Made by a program: the position numbers and the translations under genes
Notes under the pieces: model-generated
Told to the model about the DNA's origin: nothing
Seen by the model: the letters and a program-made list of their open reading frames with translations, nothing else
The model's database searches: none
Shown here: positions 1 through 5,659 of the stretch, piece by piece
Layout: every line of letters begins with the position of its first letter
Numbering within the stretch: the stretch's first letter is position 1
Assembly: GCA_029563245.1 (NCBI GenBank)
Contig: JAKQSG010000065.1
Location: 1 to 6,610, forward strand
Direction: 5' to 3'
DNA: 6,610 bases
Source of the DNA: Candidatus Omnitrophota bacterium
GTDB taxonomy: Bacteria; Omnitrophota; Gorgyraeia; Gygaellales; Profunditerraquicolaceae

Positions 1-131
1 TTATGCGGCGGAAGGTTAGCCGGAATAAATATTACTCTGTCCAACCTCAATTTCTCCAACACCTCTTCGGCCAGAATCAGATGGCCGATATGCACAGGGT
101 TAAAAGTTCCTCCTAAAATACCGATTTTCAT
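1..131 (-). CDS. nadD: Nicotinate-nucleotide adenylyltransferase, N-terminal fragment (cut by window edge)
   Basis: NadD transfers AMP from ATP to nicotinate mononucleotide, giving deamido-NAD in cytoplasmic NAD synthesis. Reading leftward from the ATG at 129-131, 43 complete codons are visible. They begin MKIGILGGTFNPVHIGHL, which contains the nucleotidyltransferase signature GGTFxPxHxGH at residues 7-17, followed by IFIPANLPPH at 34-43, the usual second conserved stretch of the family. The gene runs off the left edge; full-length proteins are about 190-220 residues, so roughly four fifths is missing. The start is secure because an in-frame TAG lies three codons upstream (138-140) and the signature begins at residue 7. 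No Shine-Dalgarno sequence is visible: the 9 nt before the ATG are AT-rich and a perfect hairpin repeat (141-173) sits directly upstream. Position after proA is the common bacterial arrangement. Identity is firm. Confidence 0.95.
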   Translation of the reverse strand, partial: MKIGILGGTFNPVHIGHLILAEEVLEKLRLDRVIFIPANLPPH

Positions 132-140
132 AATTAGCTA

Positions 141-173
141 CAGGGGACACCCTGCCTGGCAGGGTGTCCCCTG
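141..173. repeat. Perfect 16-bp inverted repeat, GGGACACCC family (unit A)
   Basis: The two 16-bp arms (141-156 and 158-173) are exact reverse complements around a single T at 157, so the unit is a near-perfect 33-bp palindrome. It contains the family core GGGGACACCC at 143-152 and its complement GGGTGTCCCC at 162-171, separated by 9 nt that are themselves palindromic. It fills most of the 49-nt proA-nadD gap, starting 7 nt after the proA stop and ending 9 nt before the nadD ATG. In RNA from this strand it would form a very stable hairpin. No T-run follows in the gene direction (the next bases on the minus strand are TAGCTAATT), so it does not look like an intrinsic terminator. Confidence 0.95.
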
Positions 174-180
174 TCTAATA

Positions 181-1434
181 TTAGTTCCTTATCTGCCCAT
201 TACCGTAAATTACGTATTTATAACTGGTCAGTTCTTCAAGCGCCATAGGCCCGCGGGCGTGCAGCTTGTCAGTTGAGATACCGATCTCAGCCCCCATCCC
301 AAACTTACTACCGTCGGTAAATCGCGTTGAGGCATTCACGTAAACGCAAGCAGAATCAACCTTCTTTAAAAACTGCGCGGCATTTTTCTCATCGTCCGTA
401 ACGATTGAATCCGAATGATGCGAGCCGTAAATGTTTATATGATTAATCGCCTCGTCAATTGAATCCACTACCTTTACCGAAAGAACCAAATCGAGGTATT
501 CAGTACGGAAATCTTTTTCGGTAACCTTCCGGATCTTCTCCCGGGAAATCTTATTAGTGAGCAGACAGCCGCGTATCTTTACTCCTGCCTCCTTAAACTT
601 TTTTAACATTAAGGGCAGAAACCTCGGCGCAACATCGCGATGAACAAGCATGCACTCCATTGCATTGCATACCCCCGGCCTTTGCACTTTGGCATTAAAA
701 CAAATCTTCTCAGCCATATTAAGGTCAGCGTAATCATCGACATAAACATGGCAGATGCCTTTATAATGTTTAATCACCGGTATCCTAGAAAGGCTCACCA
801 CCTTCTTAATCAGCGCCTCTCCGCCGCGGGGCATAACCAAATCAATATATTCATTAAGCTTAAGCAGGATATCAATAGCCTTTCTGTCTTTAGTGGTAAT
901 AAGGCTCACTGAACCCGCCGGAAGATTATTTGCCTTCACTACTTCCTCGATAGCCTTAAAAATAGCAATATTTGAATTCAATGCCTCGCTACCGCCGCGC
1001 AAGATAACACTATTACCCGCCTTAAAACATAAACCTATGCAGTCTGAAGTTACGTTGGGACGGGACTCATATATAATGGCGATAACCCCTATGGGCACAC
1101 GTACCTTGCGTATATTAAGGCCTGAAGGCACATTCCAGGATTTAATCTCGCTTCCCACCGGATCATCCAGCTTAGCAATGCTTAATAGGCTATCAGCCAT
1201 ACCCGCAATTCTCTTTTCGTTAAGAGTAAGGCGGTCAACTAATGCTGCGGGCATCTTCGCTTTCTTAGCCTGCAGGAGATCTTTCTTATTTGCCCTGATG
1301 ATTACTTCTTGATTCCTGACTAAGGCCTGCGCCATCTCTTTAAGGACAGCATTCTTTTCTTCTGTACTAAGGCTAGCCAGAACCCTTGAGGCCTTTTGCG
1401 CATCCTTTGCTATTTTTATAATCTCTTCTCTCAT
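181..1434 (-). CDS. proA: Glutamate-5-semialdehyde dehydrogenase (gamma-glutamyl phosphate reductase)
   Basis: ProA reduces gamma-glutamyl phosphate with NADPH to glutamate-5-semialdehyde, which cyclises towards proline; it acts in the cytoplasm after ProB. The 417 residues match the usual family length. Visible landmarks are IYESRPNVTSD at 121-131, KAGNSVILRGGSEA at 138-151, MPRGGEALI at 201-209, HYKGICHVYVD at 223-233, the catalytic-cysteine segment QRPGVCNAMEC at 251-261 with Cys256, and the C-terminal STRFTDGSKFGMGAEIGIST at 369-388. All expected aldehyde-dehydrogenase-superfamily motifs are present, and no frameshift or truncation is apparent. The start ATG at 1432-1434 has only a weak purine-rich lead (GGAAGATAGAAGAT). 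It lies 97 nt from the proB stop, a gap filled by two repeat units, so translational coupling to proB is unlikely although co-transcription is plausible. An alternative start is not needed because the N-terminus aligns with the family. Confidence 0.98.
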   Translation of the reverse strand: MREEIIKIAKDAQKASRVLASLSTEEKNAVLKEMAQALVRNQEVIIRANKKDLLQAKKAKMPAALVDRLTLNEKRIAGMADSLLSIAKLDDPVGSEIKSWNVPSGLNIRKVRVPIGVIAIIYESRPNVTSDCIGLCFKAGNSVILRGGSEALNSNIAIFKAIEEVVKANNLPAGSVSLITTKDRKAIDILLKLNEYIDLVMPRGGEALIKKVVSLSRIPVIKHYKGICHVYVDDYADLNMAEKICFNAKVQRPGVCNAMECMLVHRDVAPRFLPLMLKKFKEAGVKIRGCLLTNKISREKIRKVTEKDFRTEYLDLVLSVKVVDSIDEAINHINIYGSHHSDSIVTDDEKNAAQFLKKVDSACVYVNASTRFTDGSKFGMGAEIGISTDKLHARGPMALEELTSYKYVIYGNGQIRN

Positions 1435-1454
1435 ATCTTCTATCTTCCAACCTT

Positions 1455-1490
1455 AGGGACACCCAATCTGCTAAAGCTACGGGTGTCCCC
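1455..1490 (+). repeat. 36-bp hairpin repeat unit B1 (REP-like), forward
   Basis: The unit is arm AGGGACACCC (1455-1464), a 16-nt asymmetric loop AATCTGCTAAAGCTAC (1465-1480), and arm GGGTGTCCCC (1481-1490). It is the left half of a tail-to-tail pair with unit B2, joined by ATAT (1491-1494). The inner arms of the pair are also exact complements, so several alternative hairpins are possible. The reverse complement of unit C2 matches B1 at 34 of 36 positions; the two differences lie in the loop (AATCTG here, AACTTG there). It sits 20 nt upstream of the proA start codon. Confidence 0.93.
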
Positions 1491-1494
1491 ATAT

Positions 1495-1530
1495 GGGGAC
1501 ACCCTCCCGATTGGCAAGTTGGGTGTCCCT
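1495..1530 (-). repeat. 36-bp hairpin repeat unit B2 (REP-like), reverse
   Basis: Read on the plus strand, the unit is arm GGGGACACCC (1495-1504), 16-nt loop TCCCGATTGGCAAGTT (1505-1520), and arm GGGTGTCCCT (1521-1530). On the minus strand it begins AGGGACACCCAACTTGC, the same orientation-defining start as the other 36-bp units, so it faces B1. It matches the reverse complement of unit C1 except for two loop bases and one terminal arm base. Only one nucleotide (1531) separates it from the proB stop codon. Confidence 0.93.
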
Positions 1531-1531
1531 A

Positions 1532-2596
1532 TTAAAGGAGGACGAGGTTGTTGCGGTGGACGATTTCTTTTGAGAAACGCGCACCTTTTACCTTATCAAG
1601 CTCTTTGGCTGAAACAACGGCCTTTCCGCGGGCAAACTCACACCCCCTGCTATCGCAGATCCCGATGATATCCCCACAGGAAAAACCACCCGCGCAAGAG
1701 ACTACCCCTACCGCAAGCAAGCTCTTTTTATCAAGCAGGGCCTTCTTTGCCCCTTCATCTACCACTATATTCCCCTTAACCTTTGTGCTAAATGCCATCC
1801 AACGTTTTTTAGCATCCAGTAAATCACCTTTTGCCAAAAACATTGTCCCGCCGTTTAAGGGATCATCTATAACGCTTTTAATAATATTCTTCTTCCTTCC
1901 GTTGGCAATAACGCAAGGAATACCCGAATCAACGCAGATTGCCGCTGCCTCCAGCTTTGTAACCATCCCGCCGACAGAAGTCTTCCTGCCGGTAGGAGAA
2001 GCTAACCCCTTGACCGCCGGCGTAATCTTATCCACCACCTTCACTACATTTTTTTCTTTATCCATGAGCCCGTCGATATCCGAGAGCATAATTAAAATAT
2101 CCGCTCCCACCATCGTAGCCACCAGAGCTGACAAACGGTCATTATCGCCGAATTTAATCTCATCGGTTGAAACTGTATCATTCTCATTAATTACCGGGAC
2201 GCTCTTTAATTTCAATAAAGTATTTATGGTATTTTTTGCATTGAGGTAGCGCGTTCGGTTTGAAAAATCATCCCAGGTCAAAAGCAGCTGGCCGCAGGAG
2301 AGGGAAACGTCCCTGAAAAATCTCCGGTAAGCATCCATCAGTTCATGCTGGCCGATTGAGGCCGCCGCCTGCAGAAGGCTTAAATTCTTAGGCCTGTTTT
2401 CTATCTTTAAGATCGACATTCCCAGGGCAATAGCTCCTGAGGATACAACTACGATCTCCCTTCCTGCCTTCATCTCTTGGGATATCTGCCCGGTAAAACT
2501 GCCGATTAAATCAGCATCAAGCTTTGCCTCCTTGGAATAAAAAAGGCTTGAGCCGATCTTCACCACAATCCTCTTATACTTTTTTTGTGACTGCAT
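1532..2596 (-). CDS. proB: Glutamate 5-kinase with C-terminal PUA domain
   Basis: ProB phosphorylates glutamate with ATP to gamma-glutamyl phosphate, the committed and usually proline-inhibited step of proline synthesis. The amino-acid kinase domain fills about residues 6-255: RIVVKIGSS at 9-17, VVSSGAIALGM at 50-60, GQHELM at 82-87, INENDTVS at 136-143, FGDNDRLSA at 149-157, MLSDIDGLM at 170-178, and the Lys-containing GGMVTKLEAA at 209-218. Residues about 275-350 resemble the PUA domain of the long ProB form. The 354 residues are close to the usual 360-370. The ATG at 2594-2596 lies inside the obgE 3' end (23-bp overlap) behind a strong GAGGAG, so translation is probably coupled to obgE. 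The TAA stop is one nucleotide from a repeat pair that separates proB from its partner proA. Identity is firm. Confidence 0.98.
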   Translation of the reverse strand: MQSQKKYKRIVVKIGSSLFYSKEAKLDADLIGSFTGQISQEMKAGREIVVVSSGAIALGMSILKIENRPKNLSLLQAAASIGQHELMDAYRRFFRDVSLSCGQLLLTWDDFSNRTRYLNAKNTINTLLKLKSVPVINENDTVSTDEIKFGDNDRLSALVATMVGADILIMLSDIDGLMDKEKNVVKVVDKITPAVKGLASPTGRKTSVGGMVTKLEAAAICVDSGIPCVIANGRKKNIIKSVIDDPLNGGTMFLAKGDLLDAKKRWMAFSTKVKGNIVVDEGAKKALLDKKSLLAVGVVSCAGGFSCGDIIGICDSRGCEFARGKAVVSAKELDKVKGARFSKEIVHRNNLVLL

Positions 2597-3542
2597 TAAT
2601 TAACTCCTCTAATCCCTCTTTCTTTAAAGCAGAGATTGGATAAACCTCTTTCTTAACTAATTTTCTAAAGCGCTTCAGGTTCTCCTTTGCCCCGTCCAGG
2701 TCCATTTTATTTAAGGCAATAATCTGCGGTTTCCTGGCAACTGATTTGTTATATTTCTTCAGCTCTTGATTAATTGCCTTGTAGTCTTCTACCGGGTCTC
2801 TACCTTCAAAACCGGAGATATCCACTACATGTATCAAAACCTTGGTGCGTTCAACATGCCTTAAGAATTTATCCCCTAAGCCCTTACCCTCTGAGGACCC
2901 TCTGATCAAACCCGGGATATCCGCAATAACAAACCGTTTCTCATCGCGGTTAATTACCCCTAAAACAGGAAACTTAGTCGTAAAGGGATAAGCGGCGACC
3001 TTAGGCTGGGCATTTGAAACACTGGATATCAAAGTAGACTTACCTGTATTGGGAAAACCCACCAGCCCTGCCTGCGCTATAAGCTTAAGGTTAAGGAAAA
3101 GCTCTCTTTCTTCACCGGGGCTTCCGGCTTGAGTATCAGGCTGAGGGCTTCTGATATTGCCTAACCCGCCCCTGCCGCCCAAGGCAGCAATAACCTGTTC
3201 TCCTTCTTCCTTTAAGTCACGCAATAAGCAACCGGTCTTTACATCAGTAATAACCGTGCCTACGGGAACCCTTATAATAACCGGTTGCGCATCCTTTCCC
3301 TTCTTATTATTGCTTGAGGCATTACCGCCGTGTTTGCCGCGGAAATGGCGGTTATAATGAAAATCCAAAAGGGTAAAAATATTCCTGTCTGCCAGAAGGA
3401 CTATATCCGCTCCGCGCCCTCCATCCCCTCCGTCAGCCTTGTCAAAGCGCGTATATTTATCGCGGTAATGGCTGGCACAGCCTGCCCCGCCATTACCTGC
3501 CTTGACGAATATTTTTGCCTCATCTACAAAAGCAATCCCCAA
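2574..3542 (-). CDS. obgE: Obg family GTPase (ribosome assembly), TTG start
   Basis: ObgE binds GTP/GDP and takes part in late 50S subunit maturation and growth control in the cytoplasm. The glycine-rich Obg fold covers about residues 1-157 (AFVDEAKIFVKAGNGGAG at 4-21; ADGGDGGRG at 36-44; VPVGTVITD at 92-100). The G domain follows: G1 GFPNTGKST at 162-170, the YPFTTKFPVLG G2/switch region at 185-195, G3 DIPGLI at 208-213, G4 NKMD at 278-281, G5 SAL at 304-306. The protein ends at 322, with no C-terminal OCT domain. The linker between GLGN (126-129) and GSPGEE (140-145) looks about six residues shorter than in E. coli or Bacillus Obg and lacks the usual NRAPR stretch. The start must be TTG (3540-3542): there is no ATG, GTG or other TTG between it and the upstream in-frame stop, and AGGA sits 7 nt before it. 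Only one nucleotide separates it from rplU; rpmA, usually between them, is absent. Confidence 0.97.
   Translation of the reverse strand: MGIAFVDEAKIFVKAGNGGAGCASHYRDKYTRFDKADGGDGGRGADIVLLADRNIFTLLDFHYNRHFRGKHGGNASSNNKKGKDAQPVIIRVPVGTVITDVKTGCLLRDLKEEGEQVIAALGGRGGLGNIRSPQPDTQAGSPGEERELFLNLKLIAQAGLVGFPNTGKSTLISSVSNAQPKVAAYPFTTKFPVLGVINRDEKRFVIADIPGLIRGSSEGKGLGDKFLRHVERTKVLIHVVDISGFEGRDPVEDYKAINQELKKYNKSVARKPQIIALNKMDLDGAKENLKRFRKLVKKEVYPISALKKEGLEELINAVTKKV
2604..2609 (-). promoter_or_regulatory. Shine-Dalgarno GAGGAG for proB, inside obgE
   Basis: On the minus strand GAGGAG lies 7 nt upstream of the proB ATG. It is embedded in the final codons of obgE and supports ATG 2594-2596 as the proB start, with re-initiation or coupled translation at the 23-bp overlap. 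Confidence 0.85.
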
Positions 3543-3543
3543 T

Positions 3544-3861
3544 TTAGCTTCCTGATTCGATTTCTTTTATTCTAATGCGGGTAAGCTTGGCTCGGTGCCC
3601 TTTTGTCCAGTGCGATGATTTACGGCGGCGGTATTTAAATGAGATAACCTTATCTCCCTTGACCTGGTCCACTACCTCGGCAGTTACCTTAACACCCTTT
3701 AAATAAGGCTGGCCTACCTCTACTTTCTTATCTTTAGATAATAAAAGCACCTTTTCGATTGAAAGATCCTTGCCTTCCTTAACATCCTGTTTATCCACAT
3801 CGAGGACATCGCCTTTTTTTACGTTATACTGCTTTGCTCCGATTTCAATTACGGCATACAT
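3544..3861 (-). CDS. rplU: 50S ribosomal protein bL21
   Basis: bL21 is a structural protein of the large ribosomal subunit that binds 23S rRNA. The 105 residues are the normal length for the family. The N-terminus MYAVIEIGAKQYNVKKGDVL matches the bL21 opening (YAVIxxGGKQYxVxxGD), with Ala at residue 9 where Gly is usual. VGQPYLKGVKVTAEVV at 49-64 and the basic C-terminal segment FKYRRRKSSHWTKGHRAKLT at 75-94 are the other hallmarks. The ATG is preceded by a strong AAGGAG. It lies 18 nt downstream of the rng stop and 1 nt upstream of the obgE start. The rng-rplU adjacency is common in bacteria, but rpmA (bL27), which normally follows rplU, is not here. No internal defect is seen. Confidence 0.98.
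   Translation of the reverse strand: MYAVIEIGAKQYNVKKGDVLDVDKQDVKEGKDLSIEKVLLLSKDKKVEVGQPYLKGVKVTAEVVDQVKGDKVISFKYRRRKSSHWTKGHRAKLTRIRIKEIESGS
3550..3553 (-). promoter_or_regulatory. Shine-Dalgarno AGGA for obgE, inside rplU
   Basis: AGGA on the minus strand lies 7 nt before the TTG at 3540-3542, within the last codons of rplU. It decides the otherwise non-obvious TTG start and suggests that obgE translation depends on ribosomes finishing rplU. Confidence 0.7.
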
Positions 3862-3869
3862 TTTCTACA

Positions 3870-3875
3870 CTCCTT
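3870..3875 (-). promoter_or_regulatory. Shine-Dalgarno AAGGAG for rplU
   Basis: AAGGAG on the minus strand is 8 nt from the rplU ATG and is one of the two strongest ribosome-binding sites in the window (the other precedes proB). It follows a run of eight A residues that begins within the rng stop codon. Confidence 0.85.
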
Positions 3876-3879
3876 TTTT

Positions 3880-5322
3880 TTAAACTATTTTTACTTCTTC
3901 AATATGCATGGTAGGATTAGATACAAGGTTTATCCTAACCCTGAATTTATGCTCGATTGCCCTTAAGTCCTCCTTGTGTTTTAAGACCTCATCTATTATG
4001 ACCGGAGATAGACTTAAGGATACCTCCTTTAAAGATTTGCCTTTTAAGAAACGCTTCAGTTCCTTTAAGGCATAAATTGCTATAGTCATAGGCGATTTAA
4101 CCTTGCCCCTTCCGCCGCAATAAGGACAGAGCTGATAAGAGAGCATCTGCACGGTCTTATGGATACGCTCGCGGGTCATCTCTACCACTCCAAATTTAGA
4201 GATCCCGGCAATATCGTATTTTGCCTTATCTAAACTTAAGGCCTTTTTTAATATATTGAATATTTCTCGGCGGTGGCCTTCTTTCTCCATATCGATAAAA
4301 TCAATTACGATTATCCCGCCTAAATCGCGCAGTGCCAGCTGCCTGGCTACCTCCAGCGCTGCCTCGCAATTAACCTTAAAGGCAGTCTCTTCCTGATTGA
4401 ATTTCTTCTTAAACCCGCCGCTGTTAACATCAATAACTACCAGCCCTTCCGTAGGCTCAATTACCAGATAGGCCTTGCTCTTTAAATAAACTTTACTTTC
4501 GTATATGCGGTTAATCTGTTTCTCAATATCTTTTTCCGCGAATAAATCATCTCCCCGGAAAAACTCCACCTTCTTAGAGAGATAACTTAAAAAAGTACGC
4601 ATAAAGTTCTGAATCCGGTAAAACTCCGGTTTTGAATCAACCAAAAGCTTAGAGACATCTTCGGTGAAAGAATCGCGGATTGCCCTTAGGGTCAGGTCAT
4701 ATTCTTCATAGATTAAGCACGGGGCTTTTTTCTGCGCTGCCGACTTTTCCAGGCGCTTCCATAATTTATAAAGAAACTGCGCATCGCGCATCAACTCCTG
4801 CTTGGATTTACCGCAGGCAGCGGTACGCACGATAAAACCTACATCCTTGGGAAGCTTGAGCTCATTAAATATCTGCCTAAGCCGCCTTCGCTCCGCCTCA
4901 TCTTCAATCCTGCGCGATATACCTACCTGCTTATCCTGAGGCATAATAACAAGGTACCTCCCGGCTAAGCCGATATGAGTTGACAGGCGTGGGCCTTTGG
5001 TTCCAAAAGATTCTTTAACTACCTGAACTAAAACTTCCTGCCCTTTCTTAATCTCTTTATGCGCCGGAGCCTTAGGGGTATCCACTAATTCAAAAGCAAA
5101 TTCTATCTCCGATAAATAGAGAAAACCTTTTTTCACCAAGCCGATATCTACGAATGCCGCGCCCAGGGAAGGAAGCACTGCTTCAATCTTGCCCTTGTAG
5201 ATATTGCCGACGATGGTACGATCCTGCGGCCGCTCGATATAATATTCCTGCAATTGGCCGTCGGAGACTATGGCAACCCGTTTCTCCTGCGGCTCTACAT
5301 TAATTAAAATTTCCGTGGACAT
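3880..5322 (-). CDS. rng: Ribonuclease E/G family endoribonuclease (RNase G length)
   Basis: This enzyme cleaves single-stranded AU-rich RNA in rRNA maturation and mRNA decay. At 480 residues it has only the catalytic half, close to RNase G (489 in E. coli), with no long C-terminal degradosome scaffold. An S1 domain spans about residues 38-115 (GNIYKGKIEAVLPSLGAAFV at 39-58). The 5'-monophosphate sensor is visible as GPRLSTHIGLAGRYLVIMP at 110-128 and IVRTAACGKS at 164-173, with Arg166-Thr167 aligning to E. coli RNase E Arg169-Thr170. The metal-binding aspartates are Asp298 in VIDVNSG and Asp341 in DFIDM, matching Asp303 and Asp346. CPYCGGRG at 399-406 gives the zinc-link cysteines 399 and 402. 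The ATG overlaps the preceding gene by 23 bp and has no strong Shine-Dalgarno, only a distant AAGGG, so coupled translation is likely. E versus G naming rests on length alone. Confidence 0.96.
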   Translation of the reverse strand: MSTEILINVEPQEKRVAIVSDGQLQEYYIERPQDRTIVGNIYKGKIEAVLPSLGAAFVDIGLVKKGFLYLSEIEFAFELVDTPKAPAHKEIKKGQEVLVQVVKESFGTKGPRLSTHIGLAGRYLVIMPQDKQVGISRRIEDEAERRRLRQIFNELKLPKDVGFIVRTAACGKSKQELMRDAQFLYKLWKRLEKSAAQKKAPCLIYEEYDLTLRAIRDSFTEDVSKLLVDSKPEFYRIQNFMRTFLSYLSKKVEFFRGDDLFAEKDIEKQINRIYESKVYLKSKAYLVIEPTEGLVVIDVNSGGFKKKFNQEETAFKVNCEAALEVARQLALRDLGGIIVIDFIDMEKEGHRREIFNILKKALSLDKAKYDIAGISKFGVVEMTRERIHKTVQMLSYQLCPYCGGRGKVKSPMTIAIYALKELKRFLKGKSLKEVSLSLSPVIIDEVLKHKEDLRAIEHKFRVRINLVSNPTMHIEEVKIV

Positions 5323-5605
5323 CTTTTATTCTTATCCCTTCTGGCAGCTGCGGCTGGAGTTTGTTCTTGAATTCATCGGGTAAAATCGGAAGCGTCAAAA
5401 TAATGGAACCTTCCTCATTCTCACTCTCCAAACCTAACTTTAATGCCCTTTTAAGGCTTAGTTTAGGATGAGGAGAGAAACCTTCTGATAACTTAAGCGG
5501 CAACATAGCCCTTCGCATCGCGCGCGTCAAAAGCCGCATTAAATCCAAATGCGAAATATACTTCATCATTCCTGTTTTAGTAAATATAAAACTTATCTTA
5601 TACAT
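5300..5605 (-). CDS. Short DUF2344 / TIGR03936 (radical SAM-linked) protein
   Basis: The 101 residues starting MYKISFIFTKTGMMKYISHL match the N-terminal half of the DUF2344/TIGR03936 family: the pattern KxGxxxxxSHLDLMRxxxRAxRRAxLP, then the GFSPHPKLS motif (residues 42-50), then GLESENEEG and a closing PEGIRI. The function is not established; members are usually encoded beside, or fused to, a radical SAM protein (TIGR03960). From memory, members run about 190-230 residues, so this copy is roughly half length, and its TAA (5300-5302) lies inside rng with no second half in view. No radical SAM gene precedes it: a repeat pair and then a secretin lie upstream. I chose the ATG at 5603-5605 because family similarity begins there. 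An in-frame TTG at 5627-5629 would add eight residues encoded by the repeat. Neither start has a good ribosome-binding site; only GAGA lies between repeat and ATG. Family assignment is fairly firm, but whether it is functional or truncated is open. Confidence 0.82.
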   Translation of the reverse strand: MYKISFIFTKTGMMKYISHLDLMRLLTRAMRRAMLPLKLSEGFSPHPKLSLKRALKLGLESENEEGSIILTLPILPDEFKNKLQPQLPEGIRIKDVHGNFN

Positions 5606-5609
5606 TCTC

Positions 5610-5645
5610 AGGGACACCCAATCTGCCAATCGGGAGGGTGTCCCT
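5610..5645 (+). repeat. 36-bp hairpin repeat unit C1 (REP-like), forward
   Basis: The unit is arm AGGGACACCC (5610-5619), loop AATCTGCCAATCGGGA (5620-5635), and exact complementary arm GGGTGTCCCT (5636-5645). It begins with the same 17 bases as B1 (AGGGACACCCAATCTGC), but the remainder of its loop matches the reverse complement of B2. Its edge is only 4 nt from the ATG of the DUF2344 gene, so it occupies the position of the ribosome-binding site. Confidence 0.93.
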
Positions 5646-5659
5646 ATCCCTTTTTATTT

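Noticed and set aside
1455..1530. A mini CRISPR array, because similar arms alternate with 16-nt intervals.
   Set aside because: Arms are only about 10 bp and alternate in orientation, the 16-nt loops recur as conserved sequence in both arrays, and no cas gene is present. This is an inverted-pair repeat, not direct repeats with unique spacers.
1396..1668. A 90-codon plus-strand frame across pair B with a Cys/Gly-rich segment.
   Set aside because: It is made of translated repeat plus antisense proB and proA ends, and has no family resemblance.
1548..2249. A 233-codon open frame on the plus strand, antisense to proB, and others at 640-912, 893-1312 and 3157-3357.
   Set aside because: They lie opposite well-conserved minus-strand genes, resemble no family, and have the low-complexity composition expected of the complementary strand. 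They are shadows.
5610..5659. A Rho-independent terminator: hairpin C1 followed by CCCTTTTTATTT on the plus strand.
   Set aside because: All genes run on the minus strand, where no T-run follows any of the hairpins. The 16-nt loop and 10-bp arm are also family features shared with copies lacking a T-run. At most it could stop antisense transcription.
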